Shown here: piece after piece, positions 34,220 to 45,506 of the stretch | Position numbering within the stretch: the first letter of the stretch is position 1 | Layout: every line of letters starts with the position of its first letter | Source of the DNA: Rhodamnia argentea | Lineage: Eukaryota; Streptophyta; Magnoliopsida; Myrtales; Myrtaceae | Length of the DNA: 64,000 nt | Reading direction: 5' to 3' | Assembly: GCF_020921035.1 (NCBI RefSeq) | Contig: NC_063159.1 | Location: 3,782,001 to 3,846,000, forward strand | The notes under the pieces: model-generated | Told to the model about the DNA's origin: nothing | The model's database searches: none | The model's input: the letters and a program-made list of their open reading frames with translations, nothing else | Translations under genes and position numbers: made by a program

Positions 34220-35174
34220 TGTTGACACTTAAAATAATCCAAGAGAGACTCGTGACAAGCACGTGAGGAAGCGATAATCAGCTACGGGAAGGGACACCGA
34301 AGCAAGGAACGTATCAATCAGAAAGGTGCCACGTGTCGGGATAAATTCTGGCGCCACTTCCTTCTAGAGCAAGAAAAGCGCGCGGAGGGAGGCCACGATC
34401 GAAGCGGTTGGCGGTAATCCCCACGAGGTAAAAAGAAAAGGCGCGAAGACTAGGAAACCGTCATCCACGTGGCTTATGGAAAAGAGCAAAGCGTGGGGGC
34501 AAAGGAAGAAACCGCTCAGCGGTTACCAAAGAGCTTGCCTATAAATACCTCGCAATAGCAAGATACAAAGACACGACAAATCCAAAACACTTGCATTTTC
34601 AAACTAGCTCTTAGCTCTTAACCTTTAGCCTTTAGCTTAGCCTAGCAGTAGCTTTCGGATCCCCGTCGTCGATTCAATTCCGGCGAGTATCATATCCAGA
34701 GTTAGGTGTCGTCGATTAGATTCCGGCATCTACTCGTTAGGTTCAGCACCGTCGATTAAATTCCGGTGTTGCACCCTTCACCCATCCTGTCCAATACCGT
34801 CGATTCAATTCCGGTATTGTGTCCTATAATTCCCCGTGCAAGGCTGTTGATTGAATTCCAGCATTGTGTCCTACGTTATTTCCCGATCCTGTCGATTCAA
34901 TTCCAGGGTCACATCGAAGTTTGTCAACATATCGTCATCATTGCGCATTGGGCCGTCGAAGTTGTCGAAAGCCTGTTCGTAACGCGCCCTTTTGTGTAAA
35001 TCTATTGCATTTGACACTCTCTGTCCAAAACCGACCCTTAACCCCTTTTCGGAAAACGAACGGATTAAGTTCGATAAAAGATTCTCGCGTAAGCAACCTT
35101 CATTGGGCCATAGTCAATCCGGGCTTAGAACCCATAACCAAGAAAGCCTTGTCGAGAGATTTTAACGCGCAATG
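34220..35174 (+). repeat. 3' LTR (955 bp)
   Basis: It starts TGTTGACACTTAA and ends GCGCAATG, where the 5' LTR has GCGCAACA. It is the same length as the 5' LTR and differs from it by about 35 substitutions (hand count), including a dense cluster near 34837-34845. It carries the TATA box at 34540-34547 and the six GTCGATT-type motifs. Confidence 0.95.
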
Positions 35175-37469
35175 GATACTAAATTTACTAATGAATAAAG
35201 CATAAATATCATGCACATCTAACATCAAGTGATAAGCTATGCCAATCATAATAAGAAATGAATAGATTCATTTTACAAATGGTGTGATTAAATTAATTGA
35301 TTTTCTTTGTTGGATATATTCATATGTCTATATCTAAGGTTTGCGTAAAACTACAATCAATAAAATTTTCGTAATTCTACCTTCTCAAAAGGAGGGATAT
35401 GAAATTGTTTTTACTTTCTTAGGGATCATGAGATTGAATCTAACTATAAAAAGAATGCTAGACTGATAAAAAGCTCGCTTATCTTATAGTCGGACGTGTA
35501 ATTTAGACATAATGTCCCAACTATAATAGAATGAGGCTTTTAATGATCATAGCAAGCTTAAAAAAACCTAGAGGTTGGAAAATAAAAATGGCATAAATCA
35601 GGCCGATATCATATAGATTAGTAGGTAAATACCTCTTTCTAATATGTATTAATTTATACTTTTATCCTTGTGTCCATATTCTAGAAGTGATGAGTTGTTG
35701 AGGACATTTTGGAAAGAAAAAAGATTTCCCTCAAAATAGGCATATCTCTTTTCATCATTGTGATTTGTTCAATGTGGCCATCGAACTATTCTAAATATTC
35801 AATCTAATATATGAACTTTCAATTTGTTTAATTTAGTCCCTCAACTCTTCATAGAAAGTCTTCAGTTTTCATAAATGTTGTATTGTTTGGAATTTAGGAT
35901 ATCTTTACATCAACCCATTTCCTATTTCAATAAAAAAAAAAAATATGACCATCTTTTGTATTACCTTTTTACTTTTTTGGTCTTTACAAATATTAGGATA
36001 GTTCATTTGAGTATATTTTAGCTTATAATATTCATAATAGTGAAAGTAAAATCTCATTTAGAATTGCATCGAGTTGATATTTTTGTTATTTTTATTTCCT
36101 GATTTACAGATCAGACTAAATTTAGTAAGAAAGCATGACGTTAAAAATAAGTTTTATCTATCTAAAAAATTAGGAACAAGTTTCAGAATAATTTAACTGC
36201 GAGGAGTCTATAGATAGATTGGTATCGTCATTAACTATTCTTAGGAAATCACTTCTTTTTAGAATAAAATGGATGTAAATCAATATCACTCTAAATGGTT
36301 ATATTTTGACTATATTGAATATCATAAGTAAAAATATATCTACATGGGACTATAGTAATATTTATATAGCGTAAATAATAGAATAATTGTGAAAATTTTG
36401 GAATAGTACTGAACAATCGATTTGACTTTGTTATGGGAACTAAATTGAACAAAATAAAAGTTTAGGTATTGTATTAAATATTTATGAATAGTTCAAAAAT
36501 CATATTAAACGAACTAAAAGTGAATGAATGATTTTGTATATTCAGTTAGAATTCAGGGATTATTTGTATTATTATTTCTAATTATACTTGTAACTCGTTG
36601 CAATTTGTGTCAACAACGCATGAAAATTTGATTGAAAAAGCTAAAATTGCGTGCCGTAGCTCACGACAAAGAGAACATAAAAATTCGGCATGTCATTTTA
36701 TGTAATATTTGTATCTTTCTATTCATATTTTGTGTTTTTTCTCGTGTCATATTCTCGATGTGTGAGTAGATTATGCCTAACATTACCACATATATTCATT
36801 GTGTATTACGCGAATTGTCACGAGTTTCCAATAGGCATTTGCCAAGCACGTGTTTCTAAAAAGTCTACGATTTTTATCTCTCACTTTTCTCACGTTACAT
36901 GTAAAAAATACTTTCAAAATCAAGCCATTTCATACTAAATTTACCAAATGAATAGCCTTTGCAACAAAATTCATTTTGTTCTACAATACACAAATAAACA
37001 AATAGATAAATTGATTTTCCCAATCGAACCTAACGCGCCTCCTTAATCGTCGGTTGTCCGTCGGATGCCAGCTTGCCACGGTCCTTGTATGGCAACTTAA
37101 ATCATCTTCCTTCATCGAGATATTTATTATATACGAAGTTGGGTTGGGCTGTCTTCGTAAGGCTCCGTTTATTTAACGAAAAGTAATAATTTTAAAAATG
37201 TGTTTTTTAAATTATATATTTTTGGCGAATCAAACGGGTTCGGTATTAAAATGCCTTGATGCTACGGCAAAATGTGATACTTCTATCGGTTGTAGGATCA
37301 TTCGGCCTTGTCGCCGGTGGTGACTGGTGTTTAGCCAAAACCTTTGAATTTAGGGTTTTTCTTGTCGGATTTTATCCGTGAAGAATTTGGAGAGAAGTTT
37401 CCTCAAATTGGTGAAATTGCCGGAATCTAAGGTCGAGAAGGAGGAGGTTGCATAGATTTCCGGAGGAAG
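35175..37469. other. AT-rich intergenic region with a long inverted repeat
   Basis: No gene is supported. The region contains the inverted-repeat element listed at 35771-36505 and A/T runs. The last few hundred bases (about 37100-37469) should hold the promoter and 5' UTR of the HAKAI gene, with an AT-rich TATTATATAC segment at about 37125. Confidence 0.5.
35771..36505. mobile_element. Candidate MITE with about 90 bp inverted arms
   Basis: The left arm (35771-35865; CGAACTATTCTAAATATTCA, then GTTTAATTTAGTCCCTCAAC) matches the reverse complement of the right arm (36410-36505; TGAACTATTCATAAATATTT, then GTTCAATTTAGTTCCC). Similarity is roughly 70-75% by eye. I could not fix exact ends or a target duplication. 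No coding sequence lies between the arms. Confidence 0.45.
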
Positions 37470-40400
37470 ATGCTTCAGATTCGATTGAAGAGGGACCCGA
37501 TCTCCGAGGGTGGCGGAGGGTTGAAGCCGTCGCCCGTGGAGACCGTGACGGTCGCTTGTCCCGACCACCTCGTCCTCGCCGACCTCCCGGTGGCGAAGGG
37601 CCTCGGGTCCGTCGCTGCCACCTCGCTCGTGAGGCCCGTCGGCCGCAAGTCTCGCCGCCAGCTCGGCGAGCGCGTCCACTTCTGCGTTCGCTGCGACTTT
37701 CCCATCGCCATCTATGGGCGCCTGGTGTGCATTCTTTGTTGCTTGATCGAACGAGTGGATGTCAGGGCCTTGGTCGCCTTGCTAACAGGTTTATTCCTTG
37801 TTTTTTGTTGGCAGAGTCCCTGTGAGCATGCCTTTTGTCTGGACTGTGCTAGGAGTGATTCAATCTGTTATCTGTAAGTACGTCTTTCCTATGGCGCTCG
37901 TTACGACAAAATGCATCTCCTTAAGCAATACTGGGTACGGTTTGCGCTGTCTAGTTGGTGTAATTTTAGTGGATCCGGGGTTCTGAAAATGAAGACGAGT
38001 GCAAACTCTGGCTTGATAGAGCAGTCTCCATGTATACATGAAACTTAGACTAACCCCCCAATTAAACAATTGTGAAAGGAGACCTGCTTTAAGAATCATC
38101 ATTTAGTATCTCCTCTGTCATATCTTCCTCATCTTATTGTACTGCCCTGTAATATATCTTTGCCTGCCAAGTTCTTTGGTTCCTCAACTGATTCCTATGT
38201 TTGACACTGTAAGTTTCTCGGTCACCTCGGGATAACTAGAATTTTAGTCGGAATATCAGTAGTAAATGGTCTGCATGTGACGTGACTATGGTAGATGTTA
38301 GATTCTCAGGCCGACAAGTAATGGCGTAAGATAGAGAAAGAGAATGGACTAGCTATGACAAGGTGCGAGTGCAGAAGGATCTGGATCAAATGTAGCATTA
38401 GGAGCATCAGCTGCAATGACAATATTCTGGATGTTTTCACTGGATTTTGTGTTTAGGATACTCAAGATCCTCAATGTGAATGAGTATCCTCAATGTGTAG
38501 ATGGTCACTGGTTGGGATGGAGTGTATGCATCTTCTAAGTAATCATGATCATGTAAACTGAGTTTTTGATATGCGGAATTTCTGTGTTTTGACCATCCAA
38601 TAACTACATTTAATGGCTGAGGCTAACTCAATTTTTTTTCATTAGTCAGGAACTCTACAGTAAAGGCACATTCTTCTGTTGATCTGTTTGTGTCAGAATT
38701 CCCAACTAGTTATGCAATGGCGATTTTTCTGCTGCTTCTGAGATTTTTATGTTGATTTTAGTCAGTTTGCATGGTGTGTGACCTATTATAATTTGTTAGT
38801 CTCTTACTGGATCCTATTTTCTAGTCAAGCAGCTGAAGTGGAGTGAACTGGAGAGTTTATTCATGAATGGAACGGACTGTGTTGAACTTTTGTTTGCCCA
38901 CTTGGATTTATATACCCATACCCTGCCTGCCCTCTACATGAGAGCAATGTAATTCTAGGTGACACAAATGTCACATGCAATTTTATGTTGGGTCCTATAG
39001 TTGGTTCAATGCATTAGTCAATTATTTTCTTTGCTGGGATAGAAAAATTAGGTCAGATTTTATTGGTAAATTAGATTGTGGCTTTTGGGACAGGATGCCG
39101 AGGGTATCTCTCTTTGCAATGATCTATTAGCAAAACATAACAGAACGTAAGCAAGTTCAGTGCTTGCAATGGGAAGATAAATGTACCAGGTACTTGCAAC
39201 GGGAAGATTAATGTTTGCAAGAAGCAAATTGCTTTGTCTAAGGGTAGACTTATTGCTTCTTTGCTACCATTTGCAAGGATAGCAGAACAAGAGCAAGTTG
39301 AGTACGTGCAAAAGGAAAAATCATTGAAGCACATTGCTTTTTGTAAGGGTAGACTGATGCTTCTTTGTTGCCATTAGCAAACTATTGGTGGGGGTATTTT
39401 ACTATTCTTCACCTGTTTCTTAATTAAAATGTAGCAGCTGCAGAAATTATAGCCTTCAGGGCAACGAACAGTAACTACATTTTGAAAATTTAATTGTAGC
39501 AATCATTTCTAGCATTGAAAACTTTATGAGATCATATTGACGAGTGAGCTGAATAAATAGTTAATTCTTTGTGTGACGCAGGTGTGATGAGCGTATACAG
39601 AAAATTCAGACCATAAAGATGATGGAGGGAATCTTTATATGTGCAGCACCCCACTGTCTGAAGTCTTTTCTAAAGAAAAGTGAATTTGAATCTCATATAC
39701 ATGAGACCCATGTTGACCTTCTTCAGCCAAATGCTGAAAAGGAAGATGGAAATGAATCAGATGCACGCGGTATCAAACAATCTGCTGCTTCTGATTCTAC
39801 TGCACGAGCTCCACCGAGGCCTGTCTTTTCTCCTGGTTCATCACAGCTTCATGATCGTGACGACAAGGCTCGCCATCAGCATGGTAGAGAACAGCCTCCT
39901 CCAAGGCCAATTATGCACCAGAAGCCACCGGCTTTCTTAGGGCAGGTCCAAAACAATCCTTCAGATTTGCAAGCAGACAACCAACGTCTTCCGGGGTTTG
40001 ATAGGCGCTTCCATATGGATGCGCAGGGTGGACCACAACAAGAATCTAGCCATTTCCCAGAGAGACAGCCTGGAGTTTTATCAGACTCTCCCTTTCAAGA
40101 ATACCCTCTGCATTCTATTCAACAACCAAACTTTGTTGTGCCATTACAGTCCAATCAAATGCTGACGCCCCCACCTCCTTTCAGTTTCCCTCCTTTCCCC
40201 ATGGAGGGAGCTCAACCATTTTTTCCCGCACCCTATGATATAGTGCGGCAGGATTCAGCTCCTGAAGGTGGTCCAGAGCCAGGTTCATTGTTGGGATTCC
40301 CACCAGGTCCGCCTGGTGGTGTGAACTTCATGGCCGGCTATCCTCAGCCATGGAACACTGGGATGGCTGCACCATTTGAACCTCCAACAGGAGGCCAAGG

Positions 40401-40752
40401 AGCTGGAGATGGTTATGCAAATCCTGCAGATGTCCAAGGAAGAATCCCGTTATACCAGGGTGAATACATGCGAAATTCAGGAACATTACCTTTGAATCCT
40501 CCTCCCCCACCTCCTTTAGCTAGCAAGGGTATGGAAACTGCTCGAGGAGGTAGCAGTGTCGATGTAAGAGATGGCAAGGGAATATTGGCACCACAACCCT
40601 TGCCCCTTCCACCACCACCACCGCCGGGACCTCCATCTCACATTTCGCAGATCCAGCGGGGCAAGTTCTATCCGGGCGATATGGGGCATGAGGGACAGGG
40701 TTATGGGTGGCAGCAAGAGAACCGGGATAGCTTCGGGAGCAGTCACGAGTAG
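37470..40752 (+). CDS. HAKAI: E3 ubiquitin ligase HAKAI, three exons, 494 aa
   Basis: Exons are 37470-37724, 37815-37873 and 39582-40752. Both introns are GT-AG and the phases fit. HAKAI is a nuclear RING ligase that in plants belongs to the m6A mRNA methyltransferase complex with MTA, FIP37 and VIRILIZER. The HYB-type domain is complete. C72, C75, C88, H90, C93, C96, C103 and C106 form the RING, and C125, C130, H143 and H148 form the adjoining C2H2 finger (GIFICAAPHC, then FESHIHETHVD). The rest is a long disordered proline/glutamine-rich tail with PPPPPP runs, as in other plant HAKAI proteins. The RING is split across all three exons, which is what fixes the gene model. Nothing looks broken. 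Confidence 0.93.
39142..39385 (+). repeat. Diverged tandem repeat in HAKAI intron 2
   Basis: Two neighbouring segments (about 39142-39286 and 39287-39385) share AGAAC-AAGCAAGTT, TTGCTTTG-TAAGGGTAGACT and TGCTTCTTTG-TACCATT. The first has an additional internal repeat of ACTTGCAA-GGGAAGAT. It lies wholly in the 1.7 kb intron, so it does not alter the protein. Confidence 0.6.
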
Positions 40753-42072
40753 AGATGCCAATTTTCCATAATCTTATGTATCCCTGTTTTTTATAGCACT
40801 GAACTGATTGATAAAGCTTCATCTGTAATGCTGTTTGACGGTATTGGTCCCCAGTCACTGTATTCTTGGCTTTGTTCCTTGTTCTGCCTGAAGCCACCCT
40901 CAAATGCCAAAGCAGGTTGCCTATTTGATACTTTCACCTTTTTATTGTTAGCACGCGGACCGTTTATTTCAACCATTGCTGATACCAGGGATTCCCGTTG
41001 CAGTATTTCTTCTTTTCAAATACAATCTTTGCTTTTGCGATATGACTGTCTCCTCCCTAGGTTCACATTGGGGAATGGAGAATTACCTTATTTTACTTCG
41101 GTGCTGATATTCAGACTGAGCTATAGAGCGTGCTTATGTCATAGCCATTCAGGTAAAATGAGCAGTGAACAGTGTGCCGACTTGCACTGTTAGAACAAGC
41201 CAATCATGTCAAATAATGTCCTGGATTGCGAGGTGTCAACTAAATTGTCCTGGGATCCTGGACAGGAATGATTCATGATCCTGGAACAACCACAACATTT
41301 GACAATTTTGTGCTAGGATGTTCTCAGTTGCTTGAAATCCCCCATGGTCAGTAGGTGATCACGATATTGTTCATCATTACACTGCTTCTTTGATTCTGCT
41401 CTTATAGGATTGTTCGAAGTGACCAAAAATGTGTTGCCTCTGGTTTTGTTAGTACTTCTCCACAAGTAATTCCAGTTAACGTAAGTCAGGAAACGATAAC
41501 AGAAATTTACTGTAGACAGCTTCTAGTTCACAATGTCTACAGCAGTTCGCCTACATAAACCATGACAAATATCAATTACAAGGATATTTACTTGAACTTG
41601 CACCAACCAATGTTCACACACCAATTGATCAACCACAGAAGCGATTTGGTCAATCCAATAACACGTTAAGAGTGAGAGACGCAGAGAAATGCTTATCATA
41701 CTTCAAGCCTAGCCCCAAAAGAAATTAAAATTTGTATGAATCGCAAGTACATACAAGTTTACTTTTTCATGCGTTCAACGAACAAGAAGGATGCTCTCCA
41801 GATACTCAACACAACATTTTTGCCCCAGTTGAAAGGTACCGTTGGACAGACTCCTCATAGAAGCTCCAGATTCAGGCTCCAACTTGATAAGCAAAACACT
41901 ATATTGACCCCCCCAAAAAAAAATGGCATATAGGGAAAGGAAAAAAAAAAGCACTCAGAGCTCACTAATAATCTTGTCCACTCCAGCATCTTGGAAAAAT
42001 GGAATGGAATGGGAGACAGAGACAGAAAAGGAAGATACAGTGGCTACAGAGAAGGGTGAGAGATGTAGGACA
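40753..42072. other. Intergenic region between convergent HAKAI and reticulon genes
   Basis: The first part is the HAKAI 3' UTR and the last part is the 3' UTR of the minus-strand reticulon gene. The small ORFs here show no family signature. A-runs occur at about 41922 and 41940. I see no further gene or clear transposon. Confidence 0.5.
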
Positions 42073-44227
42073 TCAACTCAGCTTTTTCTGCTCTGCAATC
42101 CATTGCTGAACTTTGCTGATACAACCCTCAGATAATTTCGAGTAAAACTGCACGGCACTGCCATAACCTGCCATGACGTACTTATCAAAATGTCCTTCAT
42201 GCTTCTCATAGAGAGCTGGAACTGTGAGGATGATGACAAGGCCTGCCATTTGGTGGTACAAGATTTTGAGTGGAATGAATCGGTTAATACAATGCCATAG
42301 CAATACGCATTTTGAAATTCATTTTCGACTACCGATTCTGGAAAAGGACAGTGATGATGAAACTTACTTGTGTATCCCAATGTGAGGAAATCAGTCAAGC
42401 TGCCAACTACGAAAATCAGCAACAGGGATACAGCAAATTTAAAGAACATCCATGTATCTTTACCCAAGGCAACATCTTGGAAAACCAAGAGCAGAGCATT
42501 TATATGAGTTCGAGCTACAGCTACCAGATTGTTCATCATATCTTCTGATATGTGCATCTCTGGTAGTGGTGGAGGTGGTCTGCGAAAGTGGAAACAAACA
42601 TAAAGTAAAACTGAGTATCAATTGAAAAAGGTTTTGATGTCATCGTATGTAAATGTCATCAGTGGTTCCATGCTCATATGCCATCAAGAAGGAGATACTA
42701 CTTGCCAGCAATTTCATTTATATGGTATATGTCACCAACAAGAATGAAGTATCTTTTTTACACTTAACAAATCTGCTCTGACTCATTGAATCGATAGCAA
42801 ACAATGTCACTGGGAAGCTGTATCTCAGATGCAGCCTCAGCACATCAAATGTTCAAGACACAGAGTAGACTATGCCTGCTGGTAACGATTGGATTAGATG
42901 CCCAATGCCTTTAAGTTTAAGATATCCCTTGTAGCTCAAACATGCTGCTATGCAAATAATAATGGCTTGCTAATTGTCATCGGGATCCTATAAACTTTGC
43001 AGCATGAAAATCAAACTGACCAGTAATCGAGTTGATTCAATTTCAAGCAGTAAGCACCTTCTTCCTGGAGGACTTTAATACGGATCTGCAGTGGCAACAA
43101 AGCTTAACACTTCTCTAATAACTAATACATAGAAGAACTTTGAAGTGGAAGAGAATAGCAAGGTGTTTGATTCCTTAGAAATTCTCCCAATTTTCAATCG
43201 ATCAGTCCCCTTTGCCATCCAACCGTTACACCGTTGAGCATCTGCTTTTCTTCTTGTTAATTCTTTTTTCCTTTGAAACGATTTGTAGTAGGCAATAAAT
43301 GTGGTCTGGATCTATGGGGCTTAGATGGTGAATATACTCAGATCAAAGACTATTTCTGTGGTAGTGGATCACAAAGAGGAAACAGTCAATGGTAAGAAAT
43401 GGTAAGATCCTAAATTTGCAGATTCTCAATCAGAATCAATGCCCCACCAGAATCTCTTTAATCAATATCATTCGAGATTGTAACTATATATTGCAGACAT
43501 AGACAACAAGAGATTCACATCTGATCATCGCATAACTAATGAATCACGCAACCACTAGAAGGAAAACCATGTTTCTGTCAGATGCAGTTTAATAACCACC
43601 GAAGTATCAGAGCACGATGAAAATAACGCTCATTTACACTTAGTGCAGTTAACAGAAAGCACTTTACATTAGACTCACCTATTAAGTACAGCCGCAGATT
43701 TGGCCCAAAGAAAGAGAATTGTGGTGAGGAGGAGCAGAACACTGGAGGATAGTGATACTAGAGTATATCCAGATATTTCAAACACAACCCAAGCGGCTAG
43801 AGTCACTACCAGCGTCCCCCATGTCAATTTTTTCCTCCTCCATAATATAACATCTGCAACTGTTCAAAACACAAACAAAATGGGGAAAATCCACCATTGA
43901 TTCCTCAACAACATATAATGCGAAAATTCATGGATCAGAGGCAAAATCCACGACAGTCATACATTCAACGGGTAAGTATCAATTTACAAAGAAGAATCAA
44001 GAAGACCCATCAACGACACAACACTGCATTCAAAGTCAAGTGCACCGATTACTAACGAAAAGAGAAAAGAAGAAACTTTTAGCAATTGGGCAAGATCGAA
44101 CGGCCGATGATTGGAAAGCAGAGACGGATTGTAACGAGGAAAAAAGGTAGAAAGTCATACCAAGACCTCCGCCAAGCACTTCATGGACAGTTCTCTGCCG
44201 GTTGAACAATCGGTCGGACGGACCCAT
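42073..44227 (-). CDS. Reticulon-like protein (RTNLB family), four exons, 207 aa
   Basis: Predicted exons on the minus strand are 44227-44161, 43853-43679, 42579-42368 and 42242-42073. All introns are GT-AG, the phases agree and the total is 207 codons plus stop. RTNLB proteins insert hairpins into the ER membrane and shape tubules. The reticulon homology domain starts after VHEVLGGGL (DVILWRRKKLTWGTL). The first hydrophobic hairpin is VVTLAAWVVFEISGYTLVSL followed by SSSVLLLLTTILFLWAKSA. The linker is PPPPLPEMHISED. The second hairpin is FFKFAVSLLLIFVVGSLTD followed by LVIILTVPALYEKHEG. The protein ends in a short tail (KVQQWIAEQKKLS). The short N-terminus and small size fit the short RTNLB subgroup. 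I did not assign a number. Confidence 0.9.
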
Positions 44228-45506
44228 TTCCGAAGAAAAGATCGGAATCCTTGGAGACCCGTTGTCCTAGAACATCTGAACGTGTTGTTCGGAGACCAGT
44301 TCAGAGGAGCAGCCGCAATGCCATGCCTTGGACTCTCTCAAGTTTCTTAATTTTCTTTTTTTCTGTTTCGTATTTATTGAAACCACTGAGTTTAGCGGTA
44401 TGGAATTAAAGCACCACTCGAAAAATCTTAAAGAACAAAAAACAGGGGATGGATGAATGTTGAAAGTTGAAAGTTGTGATTGGTGGGTGTGGTCTCGCAT
44501 TTCCAGCCTAAAAGCAGAAAGAGCATCGGTCATTATCACTCATGACCTCTCCTCTCTGGTTCCATCCATGTCCTCTCTTTTTCTCTTCCCTTTCTTTTGT
44601 GAGCTAGCTAACTAATAAAGAAGTAAGTAGACTAATAAGGGTGATCATGAACATGATCATCCATATTCACATCCAAGTTTTGATTTTTTTTTTTCTACCT
44701 ATTAAAAATAAATGTCGGATATTATTCCTAAGTCCAGCGATCCGTAAAAATTATTAATACAGTTATTTATTGGACGTGCGACGTGTGATTAGTTTGTGTA
44801 ATTAACTTTTTTGGCATGCCAATTACTCGCGAGTTTGTTTGGACATTCCATGTATAAGTTGTAGGAAGCAGTGCCTCTTCAAACGAAATACTCCTAACCA
44901 ATTACTGAGAATTAAACAAGTGGGATCGTGCAACGGTACGCTTCAACAGTTCATTAATTGAACAACTTGACATGGCTTCAAGATCGGGGAAGAAGACCCC
45001 ATGGCCATCAATGCGTTATTCTCCCCCCTAAGGGCCACAACTCTGTGTGAACCACAGTAGAATATTGTCTCCCGTCTTCTCTTACTGAGCAAATTTCTAA
45101 AGTACTATAACGGATAATTCATTCCGAAGAGAGCGCTCTCTTGGTCCGGTCAAGGTCTCGGCGACCCCTCAACCAACCATGCTCAAGATCAATGTCCCAA
45201 TTCCACAGGGAAAACACTTGTATAGACCATGTAGAAGCGGATCATTAACAGACAGCGAGTCGAATGCTAGGTAGTAGCTTTCAGCTCTATCCATGACAAG
45301 TAATCTGCTAAGATAATCCCAAGATTCACCCTCACGCCTCCCCTGAATTCTACGTAAGAAAGGCATTCACTATCAGGAGCTGCGATAGATTATTTGCACA
45401 ATTGTGATGAACTTTGAGCCTCAGTGAATGCAATTTATCGATTCTACATCCTCAAATTTCGCAGTTCCTTCCAAAAAAAATTAGAAAGTCAAAACAATAT
45501 TACGTT
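44228..45506. other. Intergenic region between the reticulon 5' end and the ataxin-3 3' end
   Basis: The 5' UTR and promoter of the minus-strand reticulon gene lie above 44228, and the 3' flank of ataxin-3 lies below 45506. ORFs here are short and unlike any family I know. Nothing else is supported. Confidence 0.5.

Larger units (their letters stand above)
19488..35174 (+). mobile_element. Ty3/gypsy Tat-lineage LTR retrotransposon, 15,687 bp, with an antisense gene block
   Basis: Two direct repeats of exactly 955 bp (19488-20442 and 34220-35174) bound the element. The flanking GATAC at 19483-19487 and 35175-35179 is a perfect 5 bp target-site duplication. Inside, in order, are the primer-binding site, gag, protease, reverse transcriptase, RNase H, a second (archaeal-type) RNase H, integrase, a 6.8 kb region with three minus-strand genes, and the polypurine tract. 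The gag-pol order plus the second RNase H places it in the Tat group. By hand count the LTRs differ at about 35 of 955 positions (3.7%) with no indels. Both terminal dinucleotides are damaged: the left LTR starts CG instead of TG and the right one ends TG instead of CA. gag and pol are broken by stops and frameshifts, so this copy cannot move by itself. Confidence 0.95.

Noticed and set aside
37350..37711. Minus-strand ORFs opposite HAKAI exon 1
   Set aside because: Shadow frames of a GC-rich exon. The RING finger on the plus strand is complete and spliced.
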